A stretch of 64,000 bases of DNA from Bacteroides sp. MSB163 (GTDB taxonomy: Bacteria > Bacteroidota > Bacteroidia > Bacteroidales > Bacteroidaceae), in NCBI RefSeq assembly GCF_036416795.1, contig NZ_CP143867.1, positions 2,844,001-2,908,000 of the forward strand, in the 5' to 3' direction. The stretch's first letter is position 1. The number at the start of each line of letters is the position of its first letter. The position numbers were made by a program, and so were the translations under genes. This document shows positions 42,564 to 49,376 of the stretch, piece after piece. Under the pieces are notes generated by a model. The model searched no databases. It saw nothing but the letters and a program-made list of their open reading frames with translations, and was not told the DNA's origin.

Positions 42564-43131
42564 TTTTTTTCTCTGCCGGGAAAAGTCACGAGTACTGGCG
42601 GGAAATGTCCGGAGTGTGCCGGTGAGGCGGTCAACTGCATGTAAGTATATGTAGGGAGGTATTTTTTTGCTGTCTGCAGATGATTTTCCGGAGGATGAAA
42701 ATGATAGTTATCTTAATCTAAAGTGCTGTAAACGGATGCCTCAGCCGATGGGAGGATATGCTGTTTCCTCAGGATGGATTACGGCGTATTTACTCTTCTT
42801 TTTCTTCACAAAGAAAGATATTAGGTATTGATACATCAAGGAACGCTACGCTATTTCTCAGAAAAAAATCCTGAGCGCCCTTCAGGCGTGCGGTTTTTTT
42901 CTGAGAAATTCCTTGCTGCATCAGTACCTAATATTAAGGGATTGTTTAGAAAAAAAGAGAAAAAATTGGGCGGGCTGCGCAGTGTGGGCGGTGGGCTACG
43001 TGATGGAGGCGGATGGGGAGATGTGCGATTACAGGCTATGTAAGCGGCTGTTTTTCAGGTATTTTTTGTGTAAAATGGCGAGCTGATTATTAGGAATTTA
43101 CGTGTTTTTTTTGTACCTTAGTAGGACTTTA
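42564..43131. other. Gene-free stretch with inner inverted-repeat copy A
   Basis: No gene is apparent. 42794-42985 is the left arm of an inner inverted repeat whose partner is 43976-44168. Its core is the palindrome 42818-42935. A promoter-like TACCTTAG at 43114-43121 precedes the next small gene. Confidence 0.55.
42818..42935. repeat. ~118-bp palindrome, copy A
   Basis: Outer arms ATATTAGGTATTGATACATC and its partner ending ACCTAATAT, a middle stem ATTTCTCAGAAAAAAA with TTTTTTTCTGAGAAAT, and a tip GCGCC-CTTCA-GGCGTGC. Copy B at 44026-44146 is an inverted relative. Confidence 0.8.
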
Positions 43132-43169
43132 GAAGGGGAGACACCCCGATAAAAACTGTAATCTGTGAT
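43132..43169 (+). promoter_or_regulatory. Conserved leader hairpin, copy 1
   Basis: GAAGGGGAGACACCCCG, then ATAAAAACTG, then TCTGTGAT, ends at the ATG of the 99-residue gene. GGGG pairs with CCCC around AGACA. Nearly the same leader precedes the gene at 43604. Confidence 0.7.
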
Positions 43170-43469
43170 ATGGAAACAATCGTATGTAAACATGAAGTGC
43201 ACCAGGTGCATCAGGAGGCGGACACTCTCCGTTATGATTTAGCTTTGTCGCTCGTCCGGTCATTGATGGCTGATGTAAGTGAAGCTACTACTAAGGTTTT
43301 TCAGCAAACGAAACCGGACATGCCCGAACCTGATTTTTTTCAAGGTGCAGGCCGTTTGGCCGCTTATGCGGAAATTAGTAACACTTTGCGGCGTTTGGAA
43401 ATAGTGCTCAGCCAGGAGGCGGGTATTCCGCTGCCGAGTTTTGAGGAAGAAGTAGCTGAATGTTGCTAA
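43170..43469 (+). CDS. Small helical element protein of unknown function
   Basis: A 99-residue acidic, mostly helical protein (HEVHQVHQEADTLRYDLALSLVRSLMADVSEATTKVF; LAAYAEISNTLRRLEIVLSQ) ending ECC. No family recognised. It has a promoter-like TACCTTAG at 43114, the conserved leader hairpin, and a terminator at 43491-43514, so it looks like a genuine monocistronic gene. It shares its leader with the gene at 43604, suggesting joint control. Confidence 0.6.
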   Translation: METIVCKHEVHQVHQEADTLRYDLALSLVRSLMADVSEATTKVFQQTKPDMPEPDFFQGAGRLAAYAEISNTLRRLEIVLSQEAGIPLPSFEEEVAECC

Positions 43470-43490
43470 TCGCCCTTTTAAGATGAAGAA

Positions 43491-43514
43491 CACAAGCGGC
43501 GGTAGCCGCTTGTG
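43491..43514 (+). terminator. Terminator after the 99-residue gene
   Basis: CACAAGCGGC pairs with GCCGCTTGTG around GGTA, followed by a T-rich run. Confidence 0.75.
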
Positions 43515-43553
43515 TTTGTGTCTCTTTTGATTGGATTTTCGGGGGAAGATGAT

Positions 43554-43603
43554 TACATTTGTCGCAGGAAGGGGAGACACCCCGGTAAAAACTGTTTTCT
43601 GTG
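43554..43603 (+). promoter_or_regulatory. -7 box and conserved leader hairpin, copy 2
   Basis: TACATTTG at 43554-43561 fits the -7 consensus. From 43567 the leader GGAAGGGGAGACACCCCG, then GTAAAAACTG, then TCTGTG repeats that at 43132-43169 and ends at the ATG at 43604. Confidence 0.7.
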
Positions 43604-43804
43604 ATGGATAATCCGAATAAAAGTACCCTGTTGAATAAGCAACCCTGTTACGGTTTTGAACTGTCGGAAGATGGCAGCGAGTTGTTTCTGTGCCGTTATC
43701 GGAAGCCCCGCTGGCGGTTACGGCTGGAAGATGTATCTGTAGACAGGAAGAAGTTAATCGAGTCGTTGCATTCGGCGGCGGAGTGGCTGGCAAAGAGGCA
43801 GTGA
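43604..43804 (+). CDS. 66-residue element protein of unknown function
   Basis: MDNPNKSTLLNKQPCYGFEL starts a small protein that continues with strands (LFLCRYRKPRWRLRLEDV) and a C-terminal helix (RKKLIESLHSAAEWLAKRQ). No family recognised. The stop codon TGA is itself the first bases of a TGATAGCAA site that opens the middle array. The leader is shared with the gene at 43170. Confidence 0.55.
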   Translation: MDNPNKSTLLNKQPCYGFELSEDGSELFLCRYRKPRWRLRLEDVSVDRKKLIESLHSAAEWLAKRQ

Positions 43805-43952
43805 TAGCAATTCTTCTTCGGGGGCTTGGCTTCATGAGCGCGGTTTCGATGATAATTGCTATCAGCTTTTGATTGGCCAATCGTTCCGGGTTCGCGGGTT
43901 TGCTATCACTTTTTCGCAGATCGAGCCAGGGCAAACGGCGGAATCGCTATCA
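43802..43952. repeat. TGATAGCAA array, middle copy
   Basis: TGATAGCAA at 43802, then inverted TTGCTATCA at 43856 and 43900 and TCGCTATCA at 43944. The three inverted sites are exactly 44 bp apart. Confidence 0.78.
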
Positions 43953-44025
43953 ACCATCCGCAGATATCTTCGTCATCACAGCGCAGCACCTCCATTTTTT
44001 CTCTTTTTTTTCTAAACAATCCCTT

Positions 44026-44146
44026 GATATTAGGTGCTGATGCAGCAAGGAATTTTTCAAAAAAAAACCGCACGACCTAAAGGGTCGCTCAGGATTTTTT
44101 TTTGAAAAATAGCGTAGCGTTCCTTGATGTATCAACACCTAATATC
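44026..44146. repeat. ~121-bp palindrome, copy B
   Basis: Outer arms begin GATATTAGGTGCTGATGC and end with AACACCTAATATC. The middle stem is ATTTTTCAAAAAAAAA with TTTTTTTTTGAAAAAT, so two C-G/G-C pairs of copy A are replaced by T-A/A-T pairs. The tip gains one A-T pair (GCGACC with GGTCG in inverted reading). Confidence 0.8.
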
Positions 44147-44210
44147 TTTCTTTGTGAAGAAAAGAAATAGAAAATAGGCCGTAATCAGGCGGGGTATCTG
44201 TCGATAAGGC

Positions 44211-44375
44211 CTGTCCATGTCGGCGAGGTGGCCTGTCTATGTCGATAATTCTATATGTCCATATCGGAAAGGATAATGCGTGTGTGGGTATGCTGTATGT
44301 ATATTCCATAAGGTACCCGTGTCCATATGGGTAAGATAGCGTGTCTATATCAGTATATTCGTATGTCCACCTCCG
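44211..44375 (+). repeat. 22-bp iteron-like array
   Basis: TGTCCATGTCGG, TGTCTATGTCGA, TGTCCATATCGG, TGTATATTCC, TGTCCATATGGG, TGTCTATATCAG and TGTCCACC begin at 44213, 44235, 44257, 44299, 44321, 44343 and 44365: steps of 22, 22, 42, 22, 22 and 22 bp. One unit near 44279 is too degenerate to score. The array adjoins the inner end of the right arm. Confidence 0.8.
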
Positions 44376-44772
44376 GTGCCCGTTCCCGTCCGCCCGCCGC
44401 AGGCGGAGAGAGACGGCGGCTTTGCCGCCTGGGGGAGTTGTGCCCGTCTTCAGCGGGCACGCCCTGGGCTTGGCCGGACGGCAGGCGGCGTAAGGCTGGA
44501 GTAACTTTGGGCACAAGGCGGAGTAGCTTTAGGAAACTCGGGACTGTCAGCGGAAGCCCACACCGGAAAACTTCCTGAGTAAACGCCCGCTCCCCCGCCT
44601 TGCCGCCACGACCGGGGTGCGAGAGTTAAGCCGAAGCCCTGCACAATCGCACAATGCAGCACCCCGAAGCACGGCGGCACAGCGGACTGCCGGACACCCA
44701 TCAGGCGGGGCACCCATGCCGAACGGTCAGCCCCGTTGGCAGCGGGTAGCTGCGGGGCTGTAGATAATTGCG

Positions 44773-44864
44773 GTATTAAATATAATCGGGATATTGTGCA
44801 GAATAGCGGTATTTCCGCCTGCACAATATCGATCTTTTCGATTATGTTTAATACTAAGCTCATC
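44773..44864. repeat. Covarying hairpin, right copy
   Basis: Outer stem GTATTAAATATAATCG with CGATTATGTTTAATAC. Inner stem GATATTGTGCAG with CTGCACAATATC. In inverted reading the 17-nt loop equals that of the left copy, while 6 of 12 inner-stem pairs differ and all are compensated. Confidence 0.85.
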
Positions 44865-45387
44865 TCTCTTTTATCCGCATTTGTGCAGGGATAAAAGGGA
44901 AATACCACTGAAGGGGAAGGGTATCTGCAACATCGACGGGCGACGGGCCCGACGATACTCTAACCGCGGCAACACTATCCTTCCGGAGAAACGGATGCAG
45001 GCGCGGCAAAACTGTCCTTCCTGTTGCCTGACAGGCGGAGTAATCTTTCTACGGATGCAGTAGTAACTTCGCCACCACTCCGCAGGGAGTACCCTCTAAG
45101 CCCGTTCCTTAAACTCACACAGTAAATGCGGCATGACCCGCCAAATGGTTACAAACCCAAAGGGGCAGGCGGCATGGGCGCAAGAGCCGGAAGCCTGATG
45201 ACCGCAGAAGCCTTATAGCTGCCTCGGGACAGAAACAGCCGCCCGTAACGCGGCTTGCCCTTTGCGGTCGCCGCTTGCGCTGCAGTTCACGGAGGCGCAG
45301 GCGGCGGGTGCATTGGGGAAGTGGCGTGGTGATAAAGACACTGCCACCCATGCCGCAGGGAAACACTTTCGGTACTATCCGCAGAAC

Positions 45388-45538
45388 TGATAGCAATTCC
45401 TTCCGCCGGCAAGATCTTCCGGAAGTAAAAATGCTATCGCTACAGCTGGGAGATCCTGACTCGATCAACGAAGCTGAGCAAGATATTGCTATCAATATCC
45501 GGCAGCCGGGTTCATTCCCGGACAAAGTTTTGCTATCA
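45388..45538. repeat. TGATAGCAA array, right arm
   Basis: TGATAGCAA at 45388, then inverted-type sites at 45431 (ATGCTATCG), 45486 and 45530 (TTGCTATCA), steps 43, 55 and 44 bp. It begins 4 nt after the stop of the minus-strand lipoprotein gene. Confidence 0.75.
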
Positions 45539-45541
45539 ACC

Positions 45542-45808
45542 TTATGCGTCAGGTGGGATGATGCCGAGGCGTATACTGTCTTGATGTGTGGCGGGACGAA
45601 TACTATCGGAAGGTGCGCTGACGTCGCCACTCTCTGGCCAGTCTTCAATTTTGCCGTAAAATCCCTGTTCTTCTTCCTCACTGGTGGGAAGCACTGGCGT
45701 ACAAGCGGAGATAATTAGTAAACACACGGTCAAGATTCCAAGGGTAACATAAGAGATGTTTCGTTTATTGTCGCGGTTCGTTCCGTAGCTGTTTGTTTGA
45801 TGATTCAT
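45542..45808 (-). CDS. Small lipoprotein of the element
   Basis: An 88-residue protein with a hydrophobic segment (ISYVTLGILTVCLLII) and a lipobox (LIISACTP, Cys ~36). The ~25 residues before the membrane segment are unusually long for a signal peptide. The mature part is acidic and short, ending IPPDA. No family recognised. It has a good promoter (TACCTTTG on the minus strand, 45850-45843). Its stop is 4 nt from the start of the TGATAGCAA array of the right arm. Confidence 0.6.
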   Translation of the reverse strand: MNHQTNSYGTNRDNKRNISYVTLGILTVCLLIISACTPVLPTSEEEEQGFYGKIEDWPESGDVSAPSDSIRPATHQDSIRLGIIPPDA

Positions 45809-45842
45809 GTTTTTTTGAGTTAATTAGTGACTGATGTCTTTG

Positions 45843-45850
45843 CAAAGGTA
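45843..45850 (-). promoter_or_regulatory. -7 box of the small lipoprotein gene
   Basis: The minus strand reads TACCTTTG, a clear Bacteroides -7 box 35 bp before the ATG. Confidence 0.6.
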
Positions 45851-45905
45851 GTAAAATTAAATACGATTTTTATCCGTTTTTGTCTCTTTGTTCGAAATTA
45901 ATTTC

Positions 45906-45913
45906 TACCTTTG
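45906..45913 (+). promoter_or_regulatory. Orphan -7 box facing attR
   Basis: TACCTTTG on the plus strand, with no gene between it and attR. A transcript starting here would cross attR and the displaced terminator at 46070. Confidence 0.4.
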
Positions 45914-45965
45914 TCTTGCTAATATGTAAAGCAATTGAAAGAGTGATTTTGGGGTATGTAGTTAA

Positions 45966-45989
45966 ATTCGGTGGCTAATTCGGTGGCAT
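45966..45989 (+). promoter_or_regulatory. Putative integrase arm-type sites, right end
   Basis: ATTCGGTGGC occurs twice, starting near 45966 and 45978, about 12 bp apart. It matches the repeats next to attL in the same orientation. Confidence 0.55.
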
Positions 45990-46052
45990 GTGAATAAACA
46001 CTACGACTTATGAGGCTGATTTTAAAGCCAAATATGGCCGAATGATATAGGG

Positions 46053-46067
46053 CAGGTAGCCCAACTA
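46053..46067 (+). repeat. attR: 15-bp direct repeat
   Basis: CAGGTAGCCCAACTA, identical to 34674-34688. The bases before it differ from the tRNA, so the tRNA is not duplicated, only its 3' tip. Confidence 0.88.
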
Positions 46068-46069
46068 AA

Positions 46070-46103
46070 AAAAGCTGCGAATGTAATAAGTTCGTAGCTT
46101 TTT
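46070..46103 (+). terminator. Displaced original tRNA-Gln terminator
   Basis: AAAAGCTGCGAA pairs with TTCGTAGCTTTT, followed by TGTG. Directly after attR, it would follow the tRNA in the empty site. Confidence 0.7.
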
Positions 46104-46157
46104 GTGTTTTATCCCATTCGTATTTTGGTAGCAATTCTATTCAAAATAATTAAAACT

Positions 46158-47336
46158 ATGGCAAAAGAGTTAGAACTCAAGTACGGCTGTAACCCTAATC
46201 AGAAGCCGGCCCGCATTTTTATGCAGGAGGGGGAGTTACCTATCGAAGTCCTGAATGGACGCCCGGGATACATCAATTTTATGGATGCACTGAACGGTTG
46301 GCAGTTGGTGAAAGAATTGAAAGCGGCTACCGGAATGCCGGCTGCGACTTCATTCAAGCATGTTAGCCCTGCAGGTGCTGCTATTGGTCTGGAATTGGAT
46401 GAGACAATGAAGCAGATTTATTTTGTTGATAACCTGCCGCTTTCTCCTCTGGCTAGTGCATATGTGCGTGCCCGTGGTGCGGACCGTATGTCATCTTATG
46501 GAGATTTTATAGCTTTGAGTGATGTCTGTGATGAGGCGACTGCCCGTTTCATTAACCGGGAAGTATCTGATGGTGTCATTGCTCCGGGATATACGGACGA
46601 GGCACTCAAAATTCTGAAGAACAAGCGTAAGGGTACTTATAATGTGATTAAGATTAATCCTTCGTATAAACCTGCACCGATTGAGCGTAAGGATGTGTTT
46701 GGAATAACTTTTGAACAGGGACATAATGAGATTCAGCTGAATGGCAGCGAATTGTTCGCTAATATTCCTACGCGGAATAAGACTTTTCCGGATGCTGCAA
46801 AGCGTGATTTAATGATAGCGCTTATTACTTTGAAATATACGCAGTCCAATTCTGTATGTTATGTGAAAGACGGACAAGCGATTGGTATCGGAGCAGGACA
46901 GCAAAGCCGTATCCACTGTACCCGTTTAGCTGGAAATAAAGCTGATATCTGGTATCTTCGCCAGCATCCAAAAGTATTGAACTTACCTTGGATAGAGAAA
47001 ATCCGCCGTGCCGACCGTGATAATACGATTGATATTTACATTAGCGATGACTATGATGATGTGTTGGCTGACGGTATTTGGCAGCAGTTCTTTACAGAAA
47101 AACCGGAAGTACTGACGCGTGAGGAAAAGCGCGAATGGCTGAATACTCTGAAAGGAGTAGCTCTTGGTTCAGATGCTTTCTTCCCGTTTGGAGATAATAT
47201 AGAGCGTGCTCACAAGACTGGTGTGGAATACATTGCCCAGGCGGGAGGTTCAGTACGTGATGATCATGTTATTGAAACCTGCGATAAATACGGTATCGCT
47301 ATGGCATTTACAGGTATTCGTCTGTTCCATCATTAA
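46158..47336 (+). CDS. AICAR formyltransferase domain protein (PurH C-terminal type)
   Basis: A 392-residue protein that matches only the AICAR transformylase half of PurH: TSFKHVSPAGAA near residue 72, SNSVCYVKDGQAIGIGAGQQSRIHCTRLA, GSDAFFPFGDNIERA and the C-terminal GGSVRDDHVIETC. The IMP cyclohydrolase (MGS-like) half is absent. It formylates AICAR to FAICAR in purine synthesis. Cyclisation would need another protein outside the window. I chose the ATG at 46158; the longer frame begins inside the att/terminator region. Confidence 0.88.
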   Translation: MAKELELKYGCNPNQKPARIFMQEGELPIEVLNGRPGYINFMDALNGWQLVKELKAATGMPAATSFKHVSPAGAAIGLELDETMKQIYFVDNLPLSPLASAYVRARGADRMSSYGDFIALSDVCDEATARFINREVSDGVIAPGYTDEALKILKNKRKGTYNVIKINPSYKPAPIERKDVFGITFEQGHNEIQLNGSELFANIPTRNKTFPDAAKRDLMIALITLKYTQSNSVCYVKDGQAIGIGAGQQSRIHCTRLAGNKADIWYLRQHPKVLNLPWIEKIRRADRDNTIDIYISDDYDDVLADGIWQQFFTEKPEVLTREEKREWLNTLKGVALGSDAFFPFGDNIERAHKTGVEYIAQAGGSVRDDHVIETCDKYGIAMAFTGIRLFHH

Positions 47337-47347
47337 GATATAAATAA

Positions 47348-47386
47348 CAAAGAGGGTGTCTCAAAAATGTTGAGACACCCTCTTTG
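47348..47386. terminator. Bidirectional terminator
   Basis: CAAAGAGGGTGTCTCA pairs with TGAGACACCCTCTTTG. It lies between two convergent genes. Confidence 0.9.
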
Positions 47387-47403
47387 TATATATAGGCTTA
47401 AAA

Positions 47404-49257
47404 TTATTCGGCGCTACGAATGGAATCATCGATAACCTTAATCTTTTGTTTTACCAATTCAATATCTGCCTTCAGCTTTTCTACTTTGCGGTTTAGTTCT
47501 GTCAGCAGGCTGTTGCCTTTCTTTGAAGAAGCTGTCAGGAAGCCAAGATTATTTTCATAAGTCTGCAATTCGTTCTTCATGGCATCTGCTGCACGTACCA
47601 GTTTCTCGCGTTCGCGATAGAGTGCCTGCGGGCTGCCTTCCTGAATACTGCTGATGTTGGATTTGAAATTACTCAACTTCTTATTGGCAGCGCTGATGTT
47701 GAAGTGGTCGAACAATTTATCCACTTGTCCGTGGTATTGCTTGTACAAACGGTCTTTTTCCTTGAAAGGTACATGACCGATGTTGTTCCATTCCTTCATT
47801 AATTCGCGTACCAACTGAGTAGCTTCATCTGTATCCATATTCTCATCAATGGCACCCAACTTCTCGATGATTTCCTTCTTCTTATTCAGGTTGTCTATCT
47901 CAACGGAACGTTGGGAGGAAGTGGCCTTGTTCTTTTGTTCGAAGAAGTAGTCGCAAGCGGAAATAAACCGTTTCCATATTGCATCAGAATATTTCTTTGC
48001 TACCGGACCGATAGTCTTCCATTCTTTTTGCAGTTTGGTTAGTTCGTCAGCGGTTGCTTTCCAGTCGGTGCTGTCTTTCAGAGCTTCAGCTTTCTCACAA
48101 AGAGCACGTTTCTTATCCAAGTTTGCATTCATGCCCTCTTTCAGGGCTTTAAAGAATTCACCTTTCTTACGGAAGAATTCATCACACGCTTTACGGAAAC
48201 GTTCGAATATCTTCACATTCATCTTTTGCGGTGCAAAACCGATGGTCTTCCACTTGTTTTGCAGGGCAATGATCTCCTGTGTTTTATTGTCCCACGCAGC
48301 AAAGTTGGTCAATTCGTTGTAGTCTATTGCTTCAATGATTTCACAAATCACTGTTTTCTGGTCAAGATTATGCTGCTCTACTTCCTTCAATGATTCGAAG
48401 TGTTGTTGATGACGGCGATTTACGGCTGTGGAAGCAGCTTTAAATCGATTCCATACCTCGTCACGTAGTTCCTTTGCAACCGGACCCGTGTCACGGAATT
48501 CCTGATGTAGCTTTTGTAACTGGTGGAAAGCTGACACTACATCAGCTTCATCAGCCAGCTTTTCGGCAGCTTCACATAGATGTGTTTTTATTTCCAGGTT
48601 TTTCTTGAAGTCATATTCGCGGAATTCATTATTCAGCTTCAACAGATCGTAGAACTTCTCCACATAGAGTTGATAACTCTTCCACAGTTCGTTGACTTTG
48701 GCTTGCGGAATAAGTTTCACTTCATTCCACTGTTGCTGTAACTTCTTGAATTCTGAGTAGGATTTGTTGGCATCGTCGGGTGATTCTACCAGTTCTTTCA
48801 GTTCCTCGATAATGGAAAGTTTGATTTGCAGGTTCAGCTCTTTTTGTTGTTCCTGTTCAGCTGACAATGCACTTCTCTTTTCTTTAATGACGGACATGAT
48901 ATTTTTGAATTCCTCTTCAACAGCATCCGTTGTCGGAATGAAATTCTCTGCTACTCCCCCGTTTTCGATAAACAGCTTCTTTGTCGCTTCTTGTTCGGCA
49001 TTATGAATCTTATAGAAAGCCTGTTTCAGACTATCTATTTCCTGTTTGCCGGCGTTTTCCACATCTGCGGAAATCTCTTTCAATTTAGCCAGGATTTCTT
49101 CCTTACTTAGCTTTTGTGCGGCTTCTACCGGCTGCTCTTCCTGCGTTGCTTCTTCAGCCGGAGTTTCCGTCAGAGCCGGTTCTGAAACCTCAGCTGCTTT
49201 CTTTTCTTCTTCTAATTCTACCGCCTTTTCGGGGAGATTAGTGTCATGAGTGTCCAT
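47404..49257 (-). CDS. DUF349 repeat protein
   Basis: A ~617-residue all-helical protein. An acidic N-terminus (residues 1-60) is followed by four to five copies of the DUF349 module, each with a W-x(5-6)-P motif such as QQWNEVKLIPQAKVNELWKSY, NKWKTIGFAPQKMN, KEWKTIGPVAKKYSDAIW and KEWNNIGHVPFKEKDRLY. The C-terminal ~80 residues form a coiled coil. The family function is not known to me. It converges with the purine gene. Confidence 0.85.
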   Translation of the reverse strand: MDTHDTNLPEKAVELEEEKKAAEVSEPALTETPAEEATQEEQPVEAAQKLSKEEILAKLKEISADVENAGKQEIDSLKQAFYKIHNAEQEATKKLFIENGGVAENFIPTTDAVEEEFKNIMSVIKEKRSALSAEQEQQKELNLQIKLSIIEELKELVESPDDANKSYSEFKKLQQQWNEVKLIPQAKVNELWKSYQLYVEKFYDLLKLNNEFREYDFKKNLEIKTHLCEAAEKLADEADVVSAFHQLQKLHQEFRDTGPVAKELRDEVWNRFKAASTAVNRRHQQHFESLKEVEQHNLDQKTVICEIIEAIDYNELTNFAAWDNKTQEIIALQNKWKTIGFAPQKMNVKIFERFRKACDEFFRKKGEFFKALKEGMNANLDKKRALCEKAEALKDSTDWKATADELTKLQKEWKTIGPVAKKYSDAIWKRFISACDYFFEQKNKATSSQRSVEIDNLNKKKEIIEKLGAIDENMDTDEATQLVRELMKEWNNIGHVPFKEKDRLYKQYHGQVDKLFDHFNISAANKKLSNFKSNISSIQEGSPQALYREREKLVRAADAMKNELQTYENNLGFLTASSKKGNSLLTELNRKVEKLKADIELVKQKIKVIDDSIRSAE

Positions 49258-49376
49258 CATTGTACATACATTTTAAAAAACGGTTTTACCCGTTCGGGTT
49301 ACATTAGGTCACAAATTAATGAAATAAAACAATTACTTCATACTTTTTTCCTTAGTTTTTTTTCATTTTTCTTGTT

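Larger units (their letters stand above)
44362..45540 (-). repeat. Right arm of the long inverted repeat
   Basis: Diverged reverse complement of 38537-39842, about 100 bp shorter. It carries the inverted TGATAGCAA array, hairpin copy at 44773-44864 and fewer TTACT units. I see no convincing gene here. Confidence 0.88.
34674..46067 (+). mobile_element. 11.4-kb tRNA-Gln-integrated element
   Basis: Bounded by 15-bp direct repeats, one in the tRNA-Gln 3' end. It contains a tyrosine integrase next to attL, an excisionase-like protein, a DUF4373 protein, a ribbon-helix-helix-like protein, a DUF4248/amidase/HU module, two short unknown genes and a small lipoprotein. I see no relaxase, conjugation, phage structural or cargo resistance genes. 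About half is noncoding, with long inverted arms and phased arrays. Its GC content appears much higher than the host's at 37-40 and 44.4-45.5 kb. It may be a satellite mobilised by other elements, or a cryptic plasmid-like element. Confidence 0.85.

Noticed and set aside
44139..45718. Open frames in the right arm (44139-44516 minus, 44450-44908 minus, 45275-45718 plus)
   Set aside because: They mirror the left-arm frames only partly, with changed frames, so the arms are conserved as DNA or RNA structure and not as protein.
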